Shown here: one piece after another, positions 42,355 through 50,998 of the stretch
How the letters are laid out: every line of letters begins with the position of its first letter
Numbering within the stretch: position 1 is the stretch's first letter
Assembly: GCF_004341885.1 (NCBI RefSeq)
Contig: NZ_SLVX01000021.1
Location: 1 to 64,000, forward strand
Origin: Shinella granuli
GTDB lineage: Bacteria > Pseudomonadota > Alphaproteobacteria > Rhizobiales > Rhizobiaceae
DNA length: 64,000 bases
Direction of reading: 5' to 3'
Made by a program: the position numbers and the translations under genes
Notes under the pieces: generated by a model
Databases searched by the model: none
The model's input: only the letters and a program-made list of their open reading frames with translations
What the model was told of the DNA's origin: nothing

Positions 42355-43232
42355 TGCAGCCGAAAGTCATCATCACCTGCGCCGTGACCGGCAACCTGAC
42401 GACACGGGAAAACCATCCCGGCCTGCCGGTGACGCCGGAAGAGATCGCCAATGCCTGCCTCGAAGCGGCGGATGCCGGGGCCGCCATCGCCCACATCCAT
42501 GTGCGCGATCCCGAAACGGCGAAGCCCTCAATGGAGCTGAAGCACTACCGCGAGGTGGTCGAGAGGATTCGGGCGAAGAACAGTGCCCTGATCCTCAACG
42601 TGACCACGGGACCGGGAGGGCGCTATCACCCGAGCGATGAAAACCCGGCGGTGGCCGGCCCGCGCACGACGCTGATGCGGCCGGAAAAGCGCGTCGAGCA
42701 CATCACCGCGCTGAAGCCCGACATCGCCACGCTCGACCTCAACACCATGACCTTCGGCAACGAGGTGGTGATCAACACTCCCGGCAATGTGAAGATCATG
42801 GCCGACCTCATCAACGCGGCCGGCTCCAAGCCGGAGCTCGAAGTCTTCGATACCGGCCACATCGTGCTCGCGCAGGACCTGATGAAGGCCGGCGTGCTGA
42901 CGTCGCCGGCGATGTTCACCATCGTCACCGGCGTCAAATACGGCTTTCCCTCCACCACCGACGTCATGGCCACCGCCGCGCGCATGCTGCCGCGTGATGC
43001 CGTCTGGACGGGCTTCGGCGTCGGCCGGATGTCATTCCCGATGGCGATGCAGGCCTATCTGCTCGGCGGGCATGTCCGCGTCGGCCTTGAGGACAATTCC
43101 TACATCGCCAAGGGCGTGCTGGCGAAGGGCAATGGCGAACTCGTGGAGCGCGCCCGCGACCTCATCGAGAAACTCGGCGGGCAGATTGCCGGTCCGTCGG
43201 AGGCCAGGGAAATCTTGGGGCTTGCGGCCTGA
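42354..43232 (+). CDS. Beta-keto acid cleavage enzyme (BKACE / 3-keto-5-aminohexanoate cleavage family)
   Basis: 292-residue TIM-barrel Zn enzyme. Zn ligands His47 and His49 in AIAHIHVRDPE and the Glu of HVRVGLEDN are present, along with LNVTTGPGG, LDLNTMTFGNE and GVKYGFPST. BKACEs condense a beta-keto acid with acetyl-CoA, giving acetoacetate and a new acyl-CoA; known members accept 3-keto-5-aminohexanoate, beta-ketoadipate and dehydrocarnitine. Here it follows an intradiol dioxygenase, so a beta-ketoadipate-like acid is an attractive substrate (inference). Confidence 0.9.
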   Translation: MQPKVIITCAVTGNLTTRENHPGLPVTPEEIANACLEAADAGAAIAHIHVRDPETAKPSMELKHYREVVERIRAKNSALILNVTTGPGGRYHPSDENPAVAGPRTTLMRPEKRVEHITALKPDIATLDLNTMTFGNEVVINTPGNVKIMADLINAAGSKPELEVFDTGHIVLAQDLMKAGVLTSPAMFTIVTGVKYGFPSTTDVMATAARMLPRDAVWTGFGVGRMSFPMAMQAYLLGGHVRVGLEDNSYIAKGVLAKGNGELVERARDLIEKLGGQIAGPSEAREILGLAA

Positions 43233-43263
43233 GCGGCGCAGCTGGAGCAAAGGAGACGAAGAC

Positions 43264-44268
43264 ATGAACATTCAAGCAAGCGCCAAAGCCGGCAATGCCC
43301 TCAGGGTTTCCCAGAAGTCGCCGGATCTCGACAACCTTCTGATCGATGTCGTCGAGGTGGCCGTACCGCGCCCCGGCCCCGGACAGGTGCTGGTCGAGAT
43401 CGTGGCGGCGGGGGTCAATCCCAGCGACGTCAAGGCCTCGCTCGGCCACATGCCGCATGCCATCTGGCCGCGCATACCGGGCCGCGATTTCGGCGGCATC
43501 GTGCGCGAGGGACCGTCGCAGATGATCGGCATGGAAGTCTGGGGCGGCGGCGGCGAGCTCGGCATCAGCCAGGATGGCAGCCATGGCAAATGGATGGTGC
43601 TCGACCAGAAGGCGGTGCGCGCCAAGCCGAAGAATTTCTCCATGGAAGAGGCCGGCTCGGTCGGCGTGCCGTTCATCACCGCCTATGAGGGCCTGCGCGA
43701 GGCGGGCGGCGCCCAGCCGACCGACGTCGTCCTCGTCTGCGGCGGCAATGGCAAGGTCGGGCAGGCGGCGATCCAGCTCGCCACGATGGCCGGGGCGAAG
43801 GTCTTCGCCGTCGAATACAACGCGCAGCCCTTGATGGGCCACGCCAACGGCCCGGTCACGATGCTGAACAGCGCCGTCGACGATGTCGCGGCCATCGTTC
43901 GCGACATGACCGACGGCCACGGCGCCGATATCGTCTTCAACACCGTGGGCAGCCCCTATTTCGAGATCGCCAACAAGGCGATGGCCAAGCAGGCGCGGCA
44001 GATCTTCATCTCGACCTTCGACCGCGCCGTGCCCTTCGACATCTTCAACTTCTTCCGCGGCCGCCACAAATATATCGGCATCGACACGCTGGCGCTGTCC
44101 TCCGTCGATGGCGCGCGGATCTTCGACAGGCTGAAGCTGAAGTTCGAGGAGGGCCTGCTCAAGCCGTTCCCGATCAACCCCGACTGCTGCTACGACCTCA
44201 AGGACGCCGCGAAGGCCTACGCCTCGGTGCTGCGCGGAACGCCCGAGCGCGTGCTGCTCAAGCCGTAA
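43264..44268 (+). CDS. MDR/quinone oxidoreductase-like dehydrogenase
   Basis: 334 residues of the medium-chain dehydrogenase superfamily, QOR-like: PGPGQVLVEIVAAGVNPSDV, PRIPGRDFGGIV, and the nucleotide site VVLVCGGNGKVGQAAIQLAT (AGGVGxxAxQLA-type). No structural-zinc cysteine cluster is visible, so it is probably a zinc-free NADPH reductase of a double bond or quinone. Could reduce the conjugated ring-fission product. 31 bp after the BKACE gene. Confidence 0.85.
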   Translation: MNIQASAKAGNALRVSQKSPDLDNLLIDVVEVAVPRPGPGQVLVEIVAAGVNPSDVKASLGHMPHAIWPRIPGRDFGGIVREGPSQMIGMEVWGGGGELGISQDGSHGKWMVLDQKAVRAKPKNFSMEEAGSVGVPFITAYEGLREAGGAQPTDVVLVCGGNGKVGQAAIQLATMAGAKVFAVEYNAQPLMGHANGPVTMLNSAVDDVAAIVRDMTDGHGADIVFNTVGSPYFEIANKAMAKQARQIFISTFDRAVPFDIFNFFRGRHKYIGIDTLALSSVDGARIFDRLKLKFEEGLLKPFPINPDCCYDLKDAAKAYASVLRGTPERVLLKP

Positions 44269-44277
44269 GGACGCGTC

Positions 44278-44610
44278 ATGCAGGTCACCCGCTACAGCGA
44301 GGCGAAGCCTTACGAGGCTCCCGAACATTACGACATGCGCTGCCTGCGCCTGCAGGGCAAGGAGGCGACGGCGACGGATACGATCTGGATCGGCCTGTCG
44401 CATCTCCTGCCGGGCGGGCGCACCTCGCTCAAGGCGGCGGCGGTGGAGAAGATCTACATCGTCGTCGCCGGTGAGGTGACGGTCGAAACCGTCGATGCCG
44501 CCGTCACGCTCGGCGTGCTCGACAGTTGCCGGCTGGCGCCGGGCGAGGCGCGCGCGCTGGTCAACCGCACCAATGCGCCGGCCTCGATCCTTCTCGCGAT
44601 GCCGACCTGA
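44278..44610 (+). CDS. Small cupin-fold protein lacking metal ligands
   Basis: 110 residues with the spacing of a single cupin domain: motif 1 LLPGGRTSLKAAAVEKIYIV followed by VAGEVTV, motif 2 LAPGEARALVNRT. The motif-1 His-x-His pair is Ser-Leu-Lys and the motif-2 His is Arg, so no metal site remains. It may be a ligand-binding or structural partner, or a metal-free isomerase or decarboxylase. Cotranscribed with its neighbours (9 bp gap). Confidence 0.7.
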   Translation: MQVTRYSEAKPYEAPEHYDMRCLRLQGKEATATDTIWIGLSHLLPGGRTSLKAAAVEKIYIVVAGEVTVETVDAAVTLGVLDSCRLAPGEARALVNRTNAPASILLAMPT

Positions 44611-44634
44611 AACCGAATGAACGGGCCGAAAGCC

Positions 44635-45177
44635 ATGACAAATCCGACCCTGTACCGGCTCGGCGACCGGGCGCCGAGCCTGCCGGCAGACGGTGAATTC
44701 TATATCGCCCCGGGCGCCGTCGTCATCGGCGACGTGCGCCTCGCCCGGGGCGTCAGCATCTGGTTCAACGCGGTCCTGCGCGGCGACAACGAGCCGATCA
44801 CCGTCGGTGCCGGCTCGAATGTCCAGGACGGCTGCGTCATCCACACGGATCCGGGATTCCCGGTCGAGATCGGCGCGGACGTCACCATCGGCCATAATGC
44901 GATCGTTCACGGCTGCAGCATCGGCAAGGGCAGCCTGATCGGCATGGGCGCGACCATCCTCAACGGCGCGAGGATCGGCGAGCGGTGCCTGGTCGGGGCG
45001 AATTCGCTCGTGCGCGAGGGCATGGTCGTGCCTGATGGTTCGCTCGTCATCGGCGTTCCGGCCAAAATCGTCAGGACGCTCGACGGGGATGCGGCGGAAA
45101 ACCTGTCACGCGGGGCGGAAAGATACCGCGCGAAAGCGGAGTCCTATCCGCGTGACCTCGAAGCATTTGATCCCTGA
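44635..45177 (+). CDS. Gamma-carbonic-anhydrase-like hexapeptide-repeat protein
   Basis: 180 residues forming a left-handed beta-helix: repeats such as ITVGAGSNVQDGCVIHTD, VTIGHNAIVHGCSIGKGSLI and ARIGERCLVGANSLV. Three His residues (CVIHTD, TIGHNA, IVHG) in the positions of the trimer-interface Zn site are present. Relatives are YrdA/PaaY-type proteins; PaaY acts as a thioesterase in phenylacetate breakdown, so a CoA-thioester housekeeping role is plausible here. ATG at 44617 is an alternative start. Confidence 0.82.
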   Translation: MTNPTLYRLGDRAPSLPADGEFYIAPGAVVIGDVRLARGVSIWFNAVLRGDNEPITVGAGSNVQDGCVIHTDPGFPVEIGADVTIGHNAIVHGCSIGKGSLIGMGATILNGARIGERCLVGANSLVREGMVVPDGSLVIGVPAKIVRTLDGDAAENLSRGAERYRAKAESYPRDLEAFDP

Positions 45178-45214
45178 AAATGGACATATCCGGCAACCCT
45201 GGAAGGACAAGAGA

Positions 45215-46282
45215 ATGAGCGAGACGGAAAACAGGTTGCTGAGCGTGGTGGAACACTGGCTGCCGCGCATGGAGGTCGCTGGCATCCCTTCGGCGACGGC
45301 GAAGGCGGTGATCGACAGTGCCGGCGTCTGGGAGAACTGGCTTGCGGCCTGGAGCGCCGAAGGCGACCGCCATGCCGGGATGGGCGAGGCGGCCCTTGCG
45401 CGGGGCCGCAGGATCACCGCCGGCGAGGCATTCGCCCGCGCCAGCCTGTTCTACCACTTCGGCCAGTTCATGGCCTTCGACGACCTTGACGCGAAGGAGC
45501 GCGTCGCGGCGCTGAAGGTGGCGACATTCCGCAAGGCCGCGCCGCTGCTGGAGCTGCCCGGCGAACCGGTCGAGGTGCCGTTCGAAGGCGGCGTGCTGCG
45601 CGGCTATCTCCGCCGGCCGGCAGGGCAGGGGCCGCATCCGCTGGCGCTCATCATCCCCGGCTCGGATTCCACCAAGGAGGAGTTCCCCGCGTTCGAACGG
45701 CATTTCCTCCTGCGCGGCCTGGCGACGCTGTCGCTCGACGGTCCGGGACAGGGTGAGGGGCGGTCGCATGGGCATCTGCGGGCCGATATCGCGCCGGCCG
45801 TCGCCGCGACTATCGAGGCGATCCGCGACCGGCCGGATCTTACGGGCGCCGTCGGCCTGGTCGGCATGGCCTTTGGCGGCTTCCTGGCGCTCCGGGCGGC
45901 GGCGACACTGGAAGGGCTCGCCGCCGTCGTTTCCATCAACGGCTTTCATGACCTCGGGGCGCTCTGGCCGACCCTGCCGAAGGTCTATCAGGACAACATG
46001 ACCTTCGCGCTGGGTGGTGACGACGTCATCGAAAGCGCCCGTCGTTTCACCCTGGCGGGTATCGAAGGGCCGGCGGTGCCCGCGCTCATCCTGCATGGCG
46101 GCCGCGACAGGATCTTTCCGCCGTCCGAAGCGCAGAAATGCGCCGATATCTGCCGGGCCGGTGCGGAACTGCACGTCTTTCCCACCGGAAACCACGTCTG
46201 CAACAACATTCCCTGGATGTACCGGCCGCTCGTCGCCGACTGGCTCGCGGAGCGGCTGAAGGCCGAGCGCAGCCAGTCGTAG
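45215..46282 (+). CDS. Alpha/beta-hydrolase with Ser-to-Ala nucleophile, DHPON-hydrolase-like
   Basis: 355 residues. An N-terminal helical cap (1-115) is followed by the alpha/beta core. The motif order IIPGSDSTKEEF, LDGPGQGEG, GMAFGGFLAL, NGFHDLG, LHGGRDRIF and TGNHVCNN matches the family containing 2,6-dihydroxypseudooxynicotine hydrolase, a C-C bond hydrolase. The nucleophile elbow, normally G-x-S-x-G, reads GMAFGG: Ala219 (GCC at 45869-45871) replaces Ser. Asp298 and His327 of the triad remain. It is the last gene of the first catabolic unit. Reaction unknown. Confidence 0.85.
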   Translation: MSETENRLLSVVEHWLPRMEVAGIPSATAKAVIDSAGVWENWLAAWSAEGDRHAGMGEAALARGRRITAGEAFARASLFYHFGQFMAFDDLDAKERVAALKVATFRKAAPLLELPGEPVEVPFEGGVLRGYLRRPAGQGPHPLALIIPGSDSTKEEFPAFERHFLLRGLATLSLDGPGQGEGRSHGHLRADIAPAVAATIEAIRDRPDLTGAVGLVGMAFGGFLALRAAATLEGLAAVVSINGFHDLGALWPTLPKVYQDNMTFALGGDDVIESARRFTLAGIEGPAVPALILHGGRDRIFPPSEAQKCADICRAGAELHVFPTGNHVCNNIPWMYRPLVADWLAERLKAERSQS

Positions 46283-46337
46283 CGGTAGGGCGCGGGGCCG
46301 GATAGCAGGTCGATTGGGCGGGTGCAAAACAGGAAAA

Positions 46338-46365
46338 GTCCACTTTGAATTGGACGATTGTCCAC
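46338..46365. promoter_or_regulatory. Candidate operator upstream of the acyl-CoA dehydrogenase unit
   Basis: GTCCA (46338-46342) with TGGAC (46351-46355) forms an inverted repeat, and GTCCAC recurs at 46360-46365, so GTCCAC is repeated 22 bp apart on the same strand. In a 188-bp gap between the hydrolase and the acyl-CoA dehydrogenase. Direct repeats two turns apart suit an AraC protein such as the one at 49531. Tentative. Confidence 0.4.
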
Positions 46366-46470
46366 CACAAGCGGACACCACCGCCTGACCCGGCATCCCG
46401 GGCGCTGATACCAATGACGGCATAGCGGAAGACCAGACAGCCGACCGCTTTGTACTCAAGGGGAGCGAAG

Positions 46471-47715
46471 ATGATACACGCCGATGACGGGATATTGTCC
46501 CAGGAACAGCGCCTGATGCGCGACAGTTGCCGATCGTTTGTCGACGATGTGGTGACGCCGTTCATCCGGTCGAACTGGCAGCGCGAATGGGACATGAGCC
46601 CGGGCGAACGGCTGCCGGGCTCGATCCTCGAAGGCGCCGAGGCGATCGGCATCCGCACCCTCGGCGTGCCGGAGGAATTCGGCGGCATCGACCTCGACCG
46701 GGAGACCGAGGTACGGACCTTCGCCCTGATCGCCGAGGAGATCGCCCGCGGCGATTCGGGCCTTGCCGACAAGCTGGTGCAGAACTGGAAGGTCTCCATC
46801 GTCATCCGCCAGTTCGCCGCGAAACACCTGCAGGAAAAGTGGTTCCCGCGCCTGCTGGAGGACCCGAAGTTCCTCCTGGCGCATTGTCTCACCGAACCCA
46901 GGGGCGCCTCCGACCGCTGGCTGCCCTACAATGTCCCGGAAGCCTCCATGCACACCAGGGCGGTGCTGGACGGCGACCACTGGGTCATCAACGGCCGCAA
47001 GCAGTTCATCTCGAACGGTTTCGACGCCAGCCTCTATGTCGTCTATGCCAACACCGATCCTTCCGTCGGCATGCTGCAGGGCACGTCGAGCTTCCTGGTT
47101 CCCCGCGAAACGCCGGGCCTGACCGTCACCAAGTGCAACGAGACGATGGGCTGCCGCTTCATGAACAACGGCGAGCTGGTCTTCGAGGATTGCCGTGTCC
47201 CGGCCGACCACCTGCTCGTCAAGAGCACGGCGCTGGCCTCCGCCGGCCAGTATTTCCGCGCCGGCAAGATCATCCAGGCGGCCAAGAATCTCGGCGTCGG
47301 CGTCGCCTGTTTCGAGCGCACGGCGGACTATGTCCAGAACTATGTCCAGGGCGGGCGCATCCTCATCAAGCACCAGGCCGTGGCGCTGCGGCTCGCGGAC
47401 ATGGCGACGCGCATCGAGGCCGTGCGCTCGCTGGTGGAGCGGGCGTCGAAGGCGGTGGACGAAGCGCATCCGGATGCCGACATCCTGTGCAACATGGCCA
47501 AGGTCTACGCGTCGGAGGAGATCATGAAGGTCGCGACCCATGCGCTGGAGCTTCACGGCGGCAACGGCGCGATGCTCGAATTCGGCATCGAGAAGCTGTT
47601 CCGCGATGCCGCGATCTTCCTGCACATGGATGCGACGGTCGACGTCAGCCGCATGAAGATCATCAAGAACATGTTCCCCGCCACCGCCGGCAAATATGCC
47701 GGTCCGGAAACCTGA
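46471..47715 (+). CDS. Acyl-CoA dehydrogenase with Asp at the catalytic-base position
   Basis: 414 residues with the three ACAD domains: helical N-domain, beta middle domain ([28 protein letters not shown]) and helical C-domain ([20 protein letters not shown]). The segment aligned to the usual Y-E-G-T catalytic Glu reads [10 protein letters not shown], so Asp387 replaces Glu. FAD and ETF contacts appear normal, and etfBA follow directly. Likely oxidises an acyl-CoA or alicyclic-CoA intermediate. AAGGGGAGCG RBS. Confidence 0.88.
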   Translation: MIHADDGILSQEQRLMRDSCRSFVDDVVTPFIRSNWQREWDMSPGERLPGSILEGAEAIGIRTLGVPEEFGGIDLDRETEVRTFALIAEEIARGDSGLADKLVQNWKVSIVIRQFAAKHLQEKWFPRLLEDPKFLLAHCLTEPRGASDRWLPYNVPEASMHTRAVLDGDHWVINGRKQFISNGFDASLYVVYANTDPSVGMLQGTSSFLVPRETPGLTVTKCNETMGCRFMNNGELVFEDCRVPADHLLVKSTALASAGQYFRAGKIIQAAKNLGVGVACFERTADYVQNYVQGGRILIKHQAVALRLADMATRIEAVRSLVERASKAVDEAHPDADILCNMAKVYASEEIMKVATHALELHGGNGAMLEFGIEKLFRDAAIFLHMDATVDVSRMKIIKNMFPATAGKYAGPET

Positions 47716-47732
47716 AGCGAAGCGGGCGGGCG

Positions 47733-47760
47733 GGCGGCAGGGCCGGAGGACCCTGCCGCC
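47733..47760 (+). other. Hairpin and G-rich run between acyl-CoA dehydrogenase and etfB
   Basis: Perfect 10-bp arms GGCGGCAGGG (47733-47742) and CCCTGCCGCC (47751-47760) around an 8-nt loop. The upstream flank continues as GGGCGGGCGGGC, giving a G-quadruplex-compatible tract at 47724-47742. No U-run, so read-through into etfBA is expected. Confidence 0.6.
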
Positions 47761-47785
47761 TGTCCTGGCCAAGGGAGGAGCACAG

Positions 47786-48535
47786 ATGAAGATACTGGTT
47801 GCGGTGAAGCGGGTTGCCGATCCCAATGTCAAGGTGCGTGCCCTGGCGGACGGTTCGGGCGTCGACCTTGCGAATGTCAAGATGACGATGAACCCGTTCG
47901 ACGAGATCGCCGTCGAGGAGGCGGTCCGCCTGAAGGAGGCCGGGCGGGCGAACGAGATCGTCGTCGTGTCGATCGGCCCGGAAAAATCGGCCGAAACCCT
48001 GCGCACGGCCCTCGCGATGGGAGCGGATCGCGGCCTGCTGGTCCGCACGGAGGCGACGGTCGAGCCGCTCGCCGTCGCCAAGATCCTGAAGGCCGTCGCC
48101 GAGGCCGAAAAGCCCGACGTCATCATTACCGGCAAGCAGGCGATCGACGACGACGCCAACCAGACCGGCCAGATGCTGTCGGCGTTGCTGGGATGGGGCC
48201 AGGGCACGTTCGCCTCGAAGCTCGTCGTCGGCGACAAGGCGATCGAGGTCACCCGCGAGATCGACGGCGGCCTGCAGACGGTCAGCCTGGCGCTCCCCGC
48301 GCTGGTCACGGCCGACCTGAGGCTCAACGAGCCGCGATACGCCTCGCTGCCCAACATCATGAAGGCAAAGAAGAAGCCGATCGACGAACGCACGCCCGCC
48401 GACTACGGCGTGGCCGTCGAGCCGCGGCTGACGGTCGTGCGGGTGCACGAGCCGGCAACTCGCAAGGCCGGCATCAAGGTCGGCTCGGTCGGTGAGCTTG
48501 TCGAACGGTTGCGCATGGAAGCAGGAGTTCTCTGA
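47786..48535 (+). CDS. etfB: Electron transfer flavoprotein beta subunit
   Basis: 249 residues: [40 protein letters not shown], the AMP-binding region [20 protein letters not shown] and the docking helix [20 protein letters not shown]. Accepts electrons from the upstream acyl-CoA dehydrogenase together with EtfA. Overlaps etfA by one base (TGATG). A standard housekeeping-type EtfB by length and motifs. Confidence 0.95.
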   Translation: MKILVAVKRVADPNVKVRALADGSGVDLANVKMTMNPFDEIAVEEAVRLKEAGRANEIVVVSIGPEKSAETLRTALAMGADRGLLVRTEATVEPLAVAKILKAVAEAEKPDVIITGKQAIDDDANQTGQMLSALLGWGQGTFASKLVVGDKAIEVTREIDGGLQTVSLALPALVTADLRLNEPRYASLPNIMKAKKKPIDERTPADYGVAVEPRLTVVRVHEPATRKAGIKVGSVGELVERLRMEAGVL

Positions 48536-49485
48536 TGACCATTCTTGTTCTGGCAGAGCATCACGATACGCAGCTCGACGAGGCCACCGCCAAGGCGGTC
48601 TCGGCCGCAGGGCGGATGGGCGGCGAGATCCACGTCCTCGTCGCGGGGTCCGGCTGCCGGGCGGCGGCCGAAGCGGCGGCGGGCCTTGCGGGCGTCGCCC
48701 TGGTCCTCCTTGCGGACGCCCCCTCCCTGTCGAACCGGCTCGCGGAGCCGGTGGCGGCCCTGGTCGTCGGCCTTGCGAGCGGCTACGACGCCATCCTCGC
48801 GCCCTCGACCACCAGCGGCAGGAACATCCTGCCGCGCGTCGCCGCGCTGCTCGACGTGATGCAGATATCCGACGTCATCGCGGTCGACGGGCCGGACCTG
48901 TTCCAGCGCCCGATCTATGCGGGCAACGTGATCCAGACCGTGCGGTCCACGGACGCGAAAAAGGTGCTGACCGTCCGCGCATCTTCCTTCCCCGCCGCCT
49001 CTATCGCCGCGGCGGCAGCCCCGATCGAAACCGTCGCAATCCCGGAAGACCCCGGGCGCTCGACCTTTGTGCGGAGCGAATTGTCACGGTCCGAGCGTCC
49101 GGAACTGGCGGGGGCGCGGATCGTCGTATCGGGCGGGCGGGCGCTGGCCTCCGCCGAAAACTTCGAGACCGTGCTGGCGCCGCTGGCCGATACGCTGGGC
49201 GCGGCGATCGGCGCGAGCCGCGCGGCCGTCGATGCCGGCTATGTCTCGAACGATCTCCAGGTCGGCCAGACGGGCAAGATCATTGCGCCAGACCTCTACA
49301 TCGCCTGTGGCATTTCCGGGGCGATCCAGCATCTTGCAGGCATGAAGGATTCCAGGGTGATCGTCGCGATCAACAAGGATCCCGATGCGCCGATCTTCCA
49401 GGTCGCCGATTATGGCCTGGTGGCGGATCTGTTCGAGGCCGTGCCGGAGCTTCACACGGCGGTTGCCGCGGAGGCGAGGGCTTAG
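48535..49485 (+). CDS. etfA: Electron transfer flavoprotein alpha subunit
   Basis: 316 residues. C-terminal FAD domain is highly typical: [50 protein letters not shown] and [20 protein letters not shown]. Forms the FAD/AMP heterodimer with EtfB and passes electrons to ETF-ubiquinone oxidoreductase. A remnant of that oxidoreductase gene lies at 53134. Confidence 0.95.
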   Translation: MTILVLAEHHDTQLDEATAKAVSAAGRMGGEIHVLVAGSGCRAAAEAAAGLAGVALVLLADAPSLSNRLAEPVAALVVGLASGYDAILAPSTTSGRNILPRVAALLDVMQISDVIAVDGPDLFQRPIYAGNVIQTVRSTDAKKVLTVRASSFPAASIAAAAAPIETVAIPEDPGRSTFVRSELSRSERPELAGARIVVSGGRALASAENFETVLAPLADTLGAAIGASRAAVDAGYVSNDLQVGQTGKIIAPDLYIACGISGAIQHLAGMKDSRVIVAINKDPDAPIFQVADYGLVADLFEAVPELHTAVAAEARA

Positions 49486-49530
49486 ATCGGGACCGCCGGA
49501 CTCTCGATGGAGCGCAGAACAGGAGCGAAC

Positions 49531-50523
49531 ATGGCCAAGGCAGTGAACAAGAAGACGGCGCCTCCTCGACCGGATCCGGCCGAGGAGGATCGCGCCGGCA
49601 CTGCCCCGTTCCGCTCCTACGCGCTCGACAGGTCCGACAGCCCGCGCTTCCACATCCGGCTGGTGGAGAACACCCAGCGGCTCTATCCCGCCCACAAGCA
49701 CGACTATTTCCAGATCCTCTATTTCCTGTCGGATTCGCCGGCGATCCGGATCGGGTTGACGTCGCACAAGCCCAAGGCCGGCTCCACCTATTTCATCGCG
49801 CCGATGGTGCCGCACCAGATCCGGTTCGACTACGCGACACGCTGCATCGTCGCCTATTTCGACCTCGATTTCCTCCGCCCCGGCATCACCCGGTCCTATC
49901 CGATGGCGGAGCTGGTGCGGCTGGCGCCGGAACTGACCCCCTTCGCCTGGCAGAACCATGTGAACTTCGATCTCGATGCGGCACAGAGCGAGCGGACGGA
50001 GCGGGCGATCGGCGCGATGATCGACCAGCACCGATCCGAACGCATCGGCGCGATGGAGATCGTGCGTGCCGAGCTGACGCTGATGCTCGCCACCCTCTGC
50101 CAGGATTACGAGGCCGACTTCGCCGAGCTGTCGAGGACGCTGCCGGTGGTCGGCCGCGACAGCGGCCACATGCGCCGCATCGCCGAGTTCATCGGCGAGA
50201 ACTACACGCGCGGCCCGAGCCTCGACGAGGCCTCCGCCGCCGTGTGTCTTTCCAAGAGCCGGCTCTGCGCACTGATCCGCCAGTATACCGGGACGAGCTT
50301 CCAGGTGCTGATCCGCGAAATGCGCATCGAGGATGCGCGCGAGCGCCTGGTGCTGACCGACGACACTATCGGCCAGATCGCTTACCGTGTCGGCTACAAC
50401 GACGAGAAGTATTTCCTCCGGGCGTTCAAGAGTTCGGCGGGGATGACGCCGAGTGCCTACAGGCTGAAACGGGCCACGGAAAACCGGGCCTCTCCCGAGA
50501 CCGCAACGGGACGCAAGTCATGA
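49531..50523 (+). CDS. AraC family regulator inside the catabolic cluster
   Basis: 330 residues. N-terminal cupin-like effector domain (about 30-140: YPAHKHDYFQILYFLSD, STYFIAPMVPHQIRFD) and C-terminal double HTH (EASAAVCLSKSRLCALIRQY; GQIAYRVGYNDEKYFLRAFK). RBS CAGGAGCG. Located between etfA and the molybdenum hydroxylase genes and coupled to the next gene by ATGA. Probably activates the second catabolic unit in response to a pathway metabolite. Confidence 0.88.
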   Translation: MAKAVNKKTAPPRPDPAEEDRAGTAPFRSYALDRSDSPRFHIRLVENTQRLYPAHKHDYFQILYFLSDSPAIRIGLTSHKPKAGSTYFIAPMVPHQIRFDYATRCIVAYFDLDFLRPGITRSYPMAELVRLAPELTPFAWQNHVNFDLDAAQSERTERAIGAMIDQHRSERIGAMEIVRAELTLMLATLCQDYEADFAELSRTLPVVGRDSGHMRRIAEFIGENYTRGPSLDEASAAVCLSKSRLCALIRQYTGTSFQVLIREMRIEDARERLVLTDDTIGQIAYRVGYNDEKYFLRAFKSSAGMTPSAYRLKRATENRASPETATGRKS

Positions 50524-50996
50524 GCTCTTCCATCGCATTCCAGCTCAACGGATCGGCGGCGCAGGTGGACGATGCCGGCGACGAACCGCTTCTGTTCGTG
50601 CTGCGCAACCGGCTCGACCTCAAGGCGACCCATTTCGGCTGCGGGCTGGAGCAGTGCGGCGCATGCGTGGTCAGCGTCGACGGGCAGGCGCGCTATTCCT
50701 GCACGCTGCCGATGTCCGCGCTGGCCGGGGCGGAGGTCACGACCCCCGAGGCGCTGCGTGACGATCCCGTCGGGGTGGCGCTGCTCGAAGCCTTCGAGGC
50801 GGAACAGGCCGGCCAGTGCGGCTATTGCATCTCCGGCATCCTGATGCGCATCCACGCATTGTTCAAGACGGAGCGTCGGCCCGGCCGCGCGGCAATCCTC
50901 GCCGCGCTCGACAAGCATCTGTGTCGCTGCGGGGCGCATGGCAGCATCCTGCGCGCCGTCGAGCGCGCCGCGGCCCGTCTCGGCGGGGAGGCGTGA
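50520..50996 (+). CDS. Molybdenum hydroxylase, [2Fe-2S] small subunit
   Basis: 158 residues. Plant-type ferredoxin cluster CGLEQCGACVVSVDGQARYS (then C) and second helical cluster GQCGYC with CRCGAHGSI, as in XdhC/CoxS/NicA/IorA. Carries electrons from the Mo subunit encoded downstream. No FAD (CoxM-type) subunit gene is present, as in isoquinoline 1-oxidoreductase and nicotinate dehydrogenase. GTGA overlap with the next gene. Confidence 0.92.
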   Translation: MSSSIAFQLNGSAAQVDDAGDEPLLFVLRNRLDLKATHFGCGLEQCGACVVSVDGQARYSCTLPMSALAGAEVTTPEALRDDPVGVALLEAFEAEQAGQCGYCISGILMRIHALFKTERRPGRAAILAALDKHLCRCGAHGSILRAVERAAARLGGEA

Positions 50997-50998
50997 GC

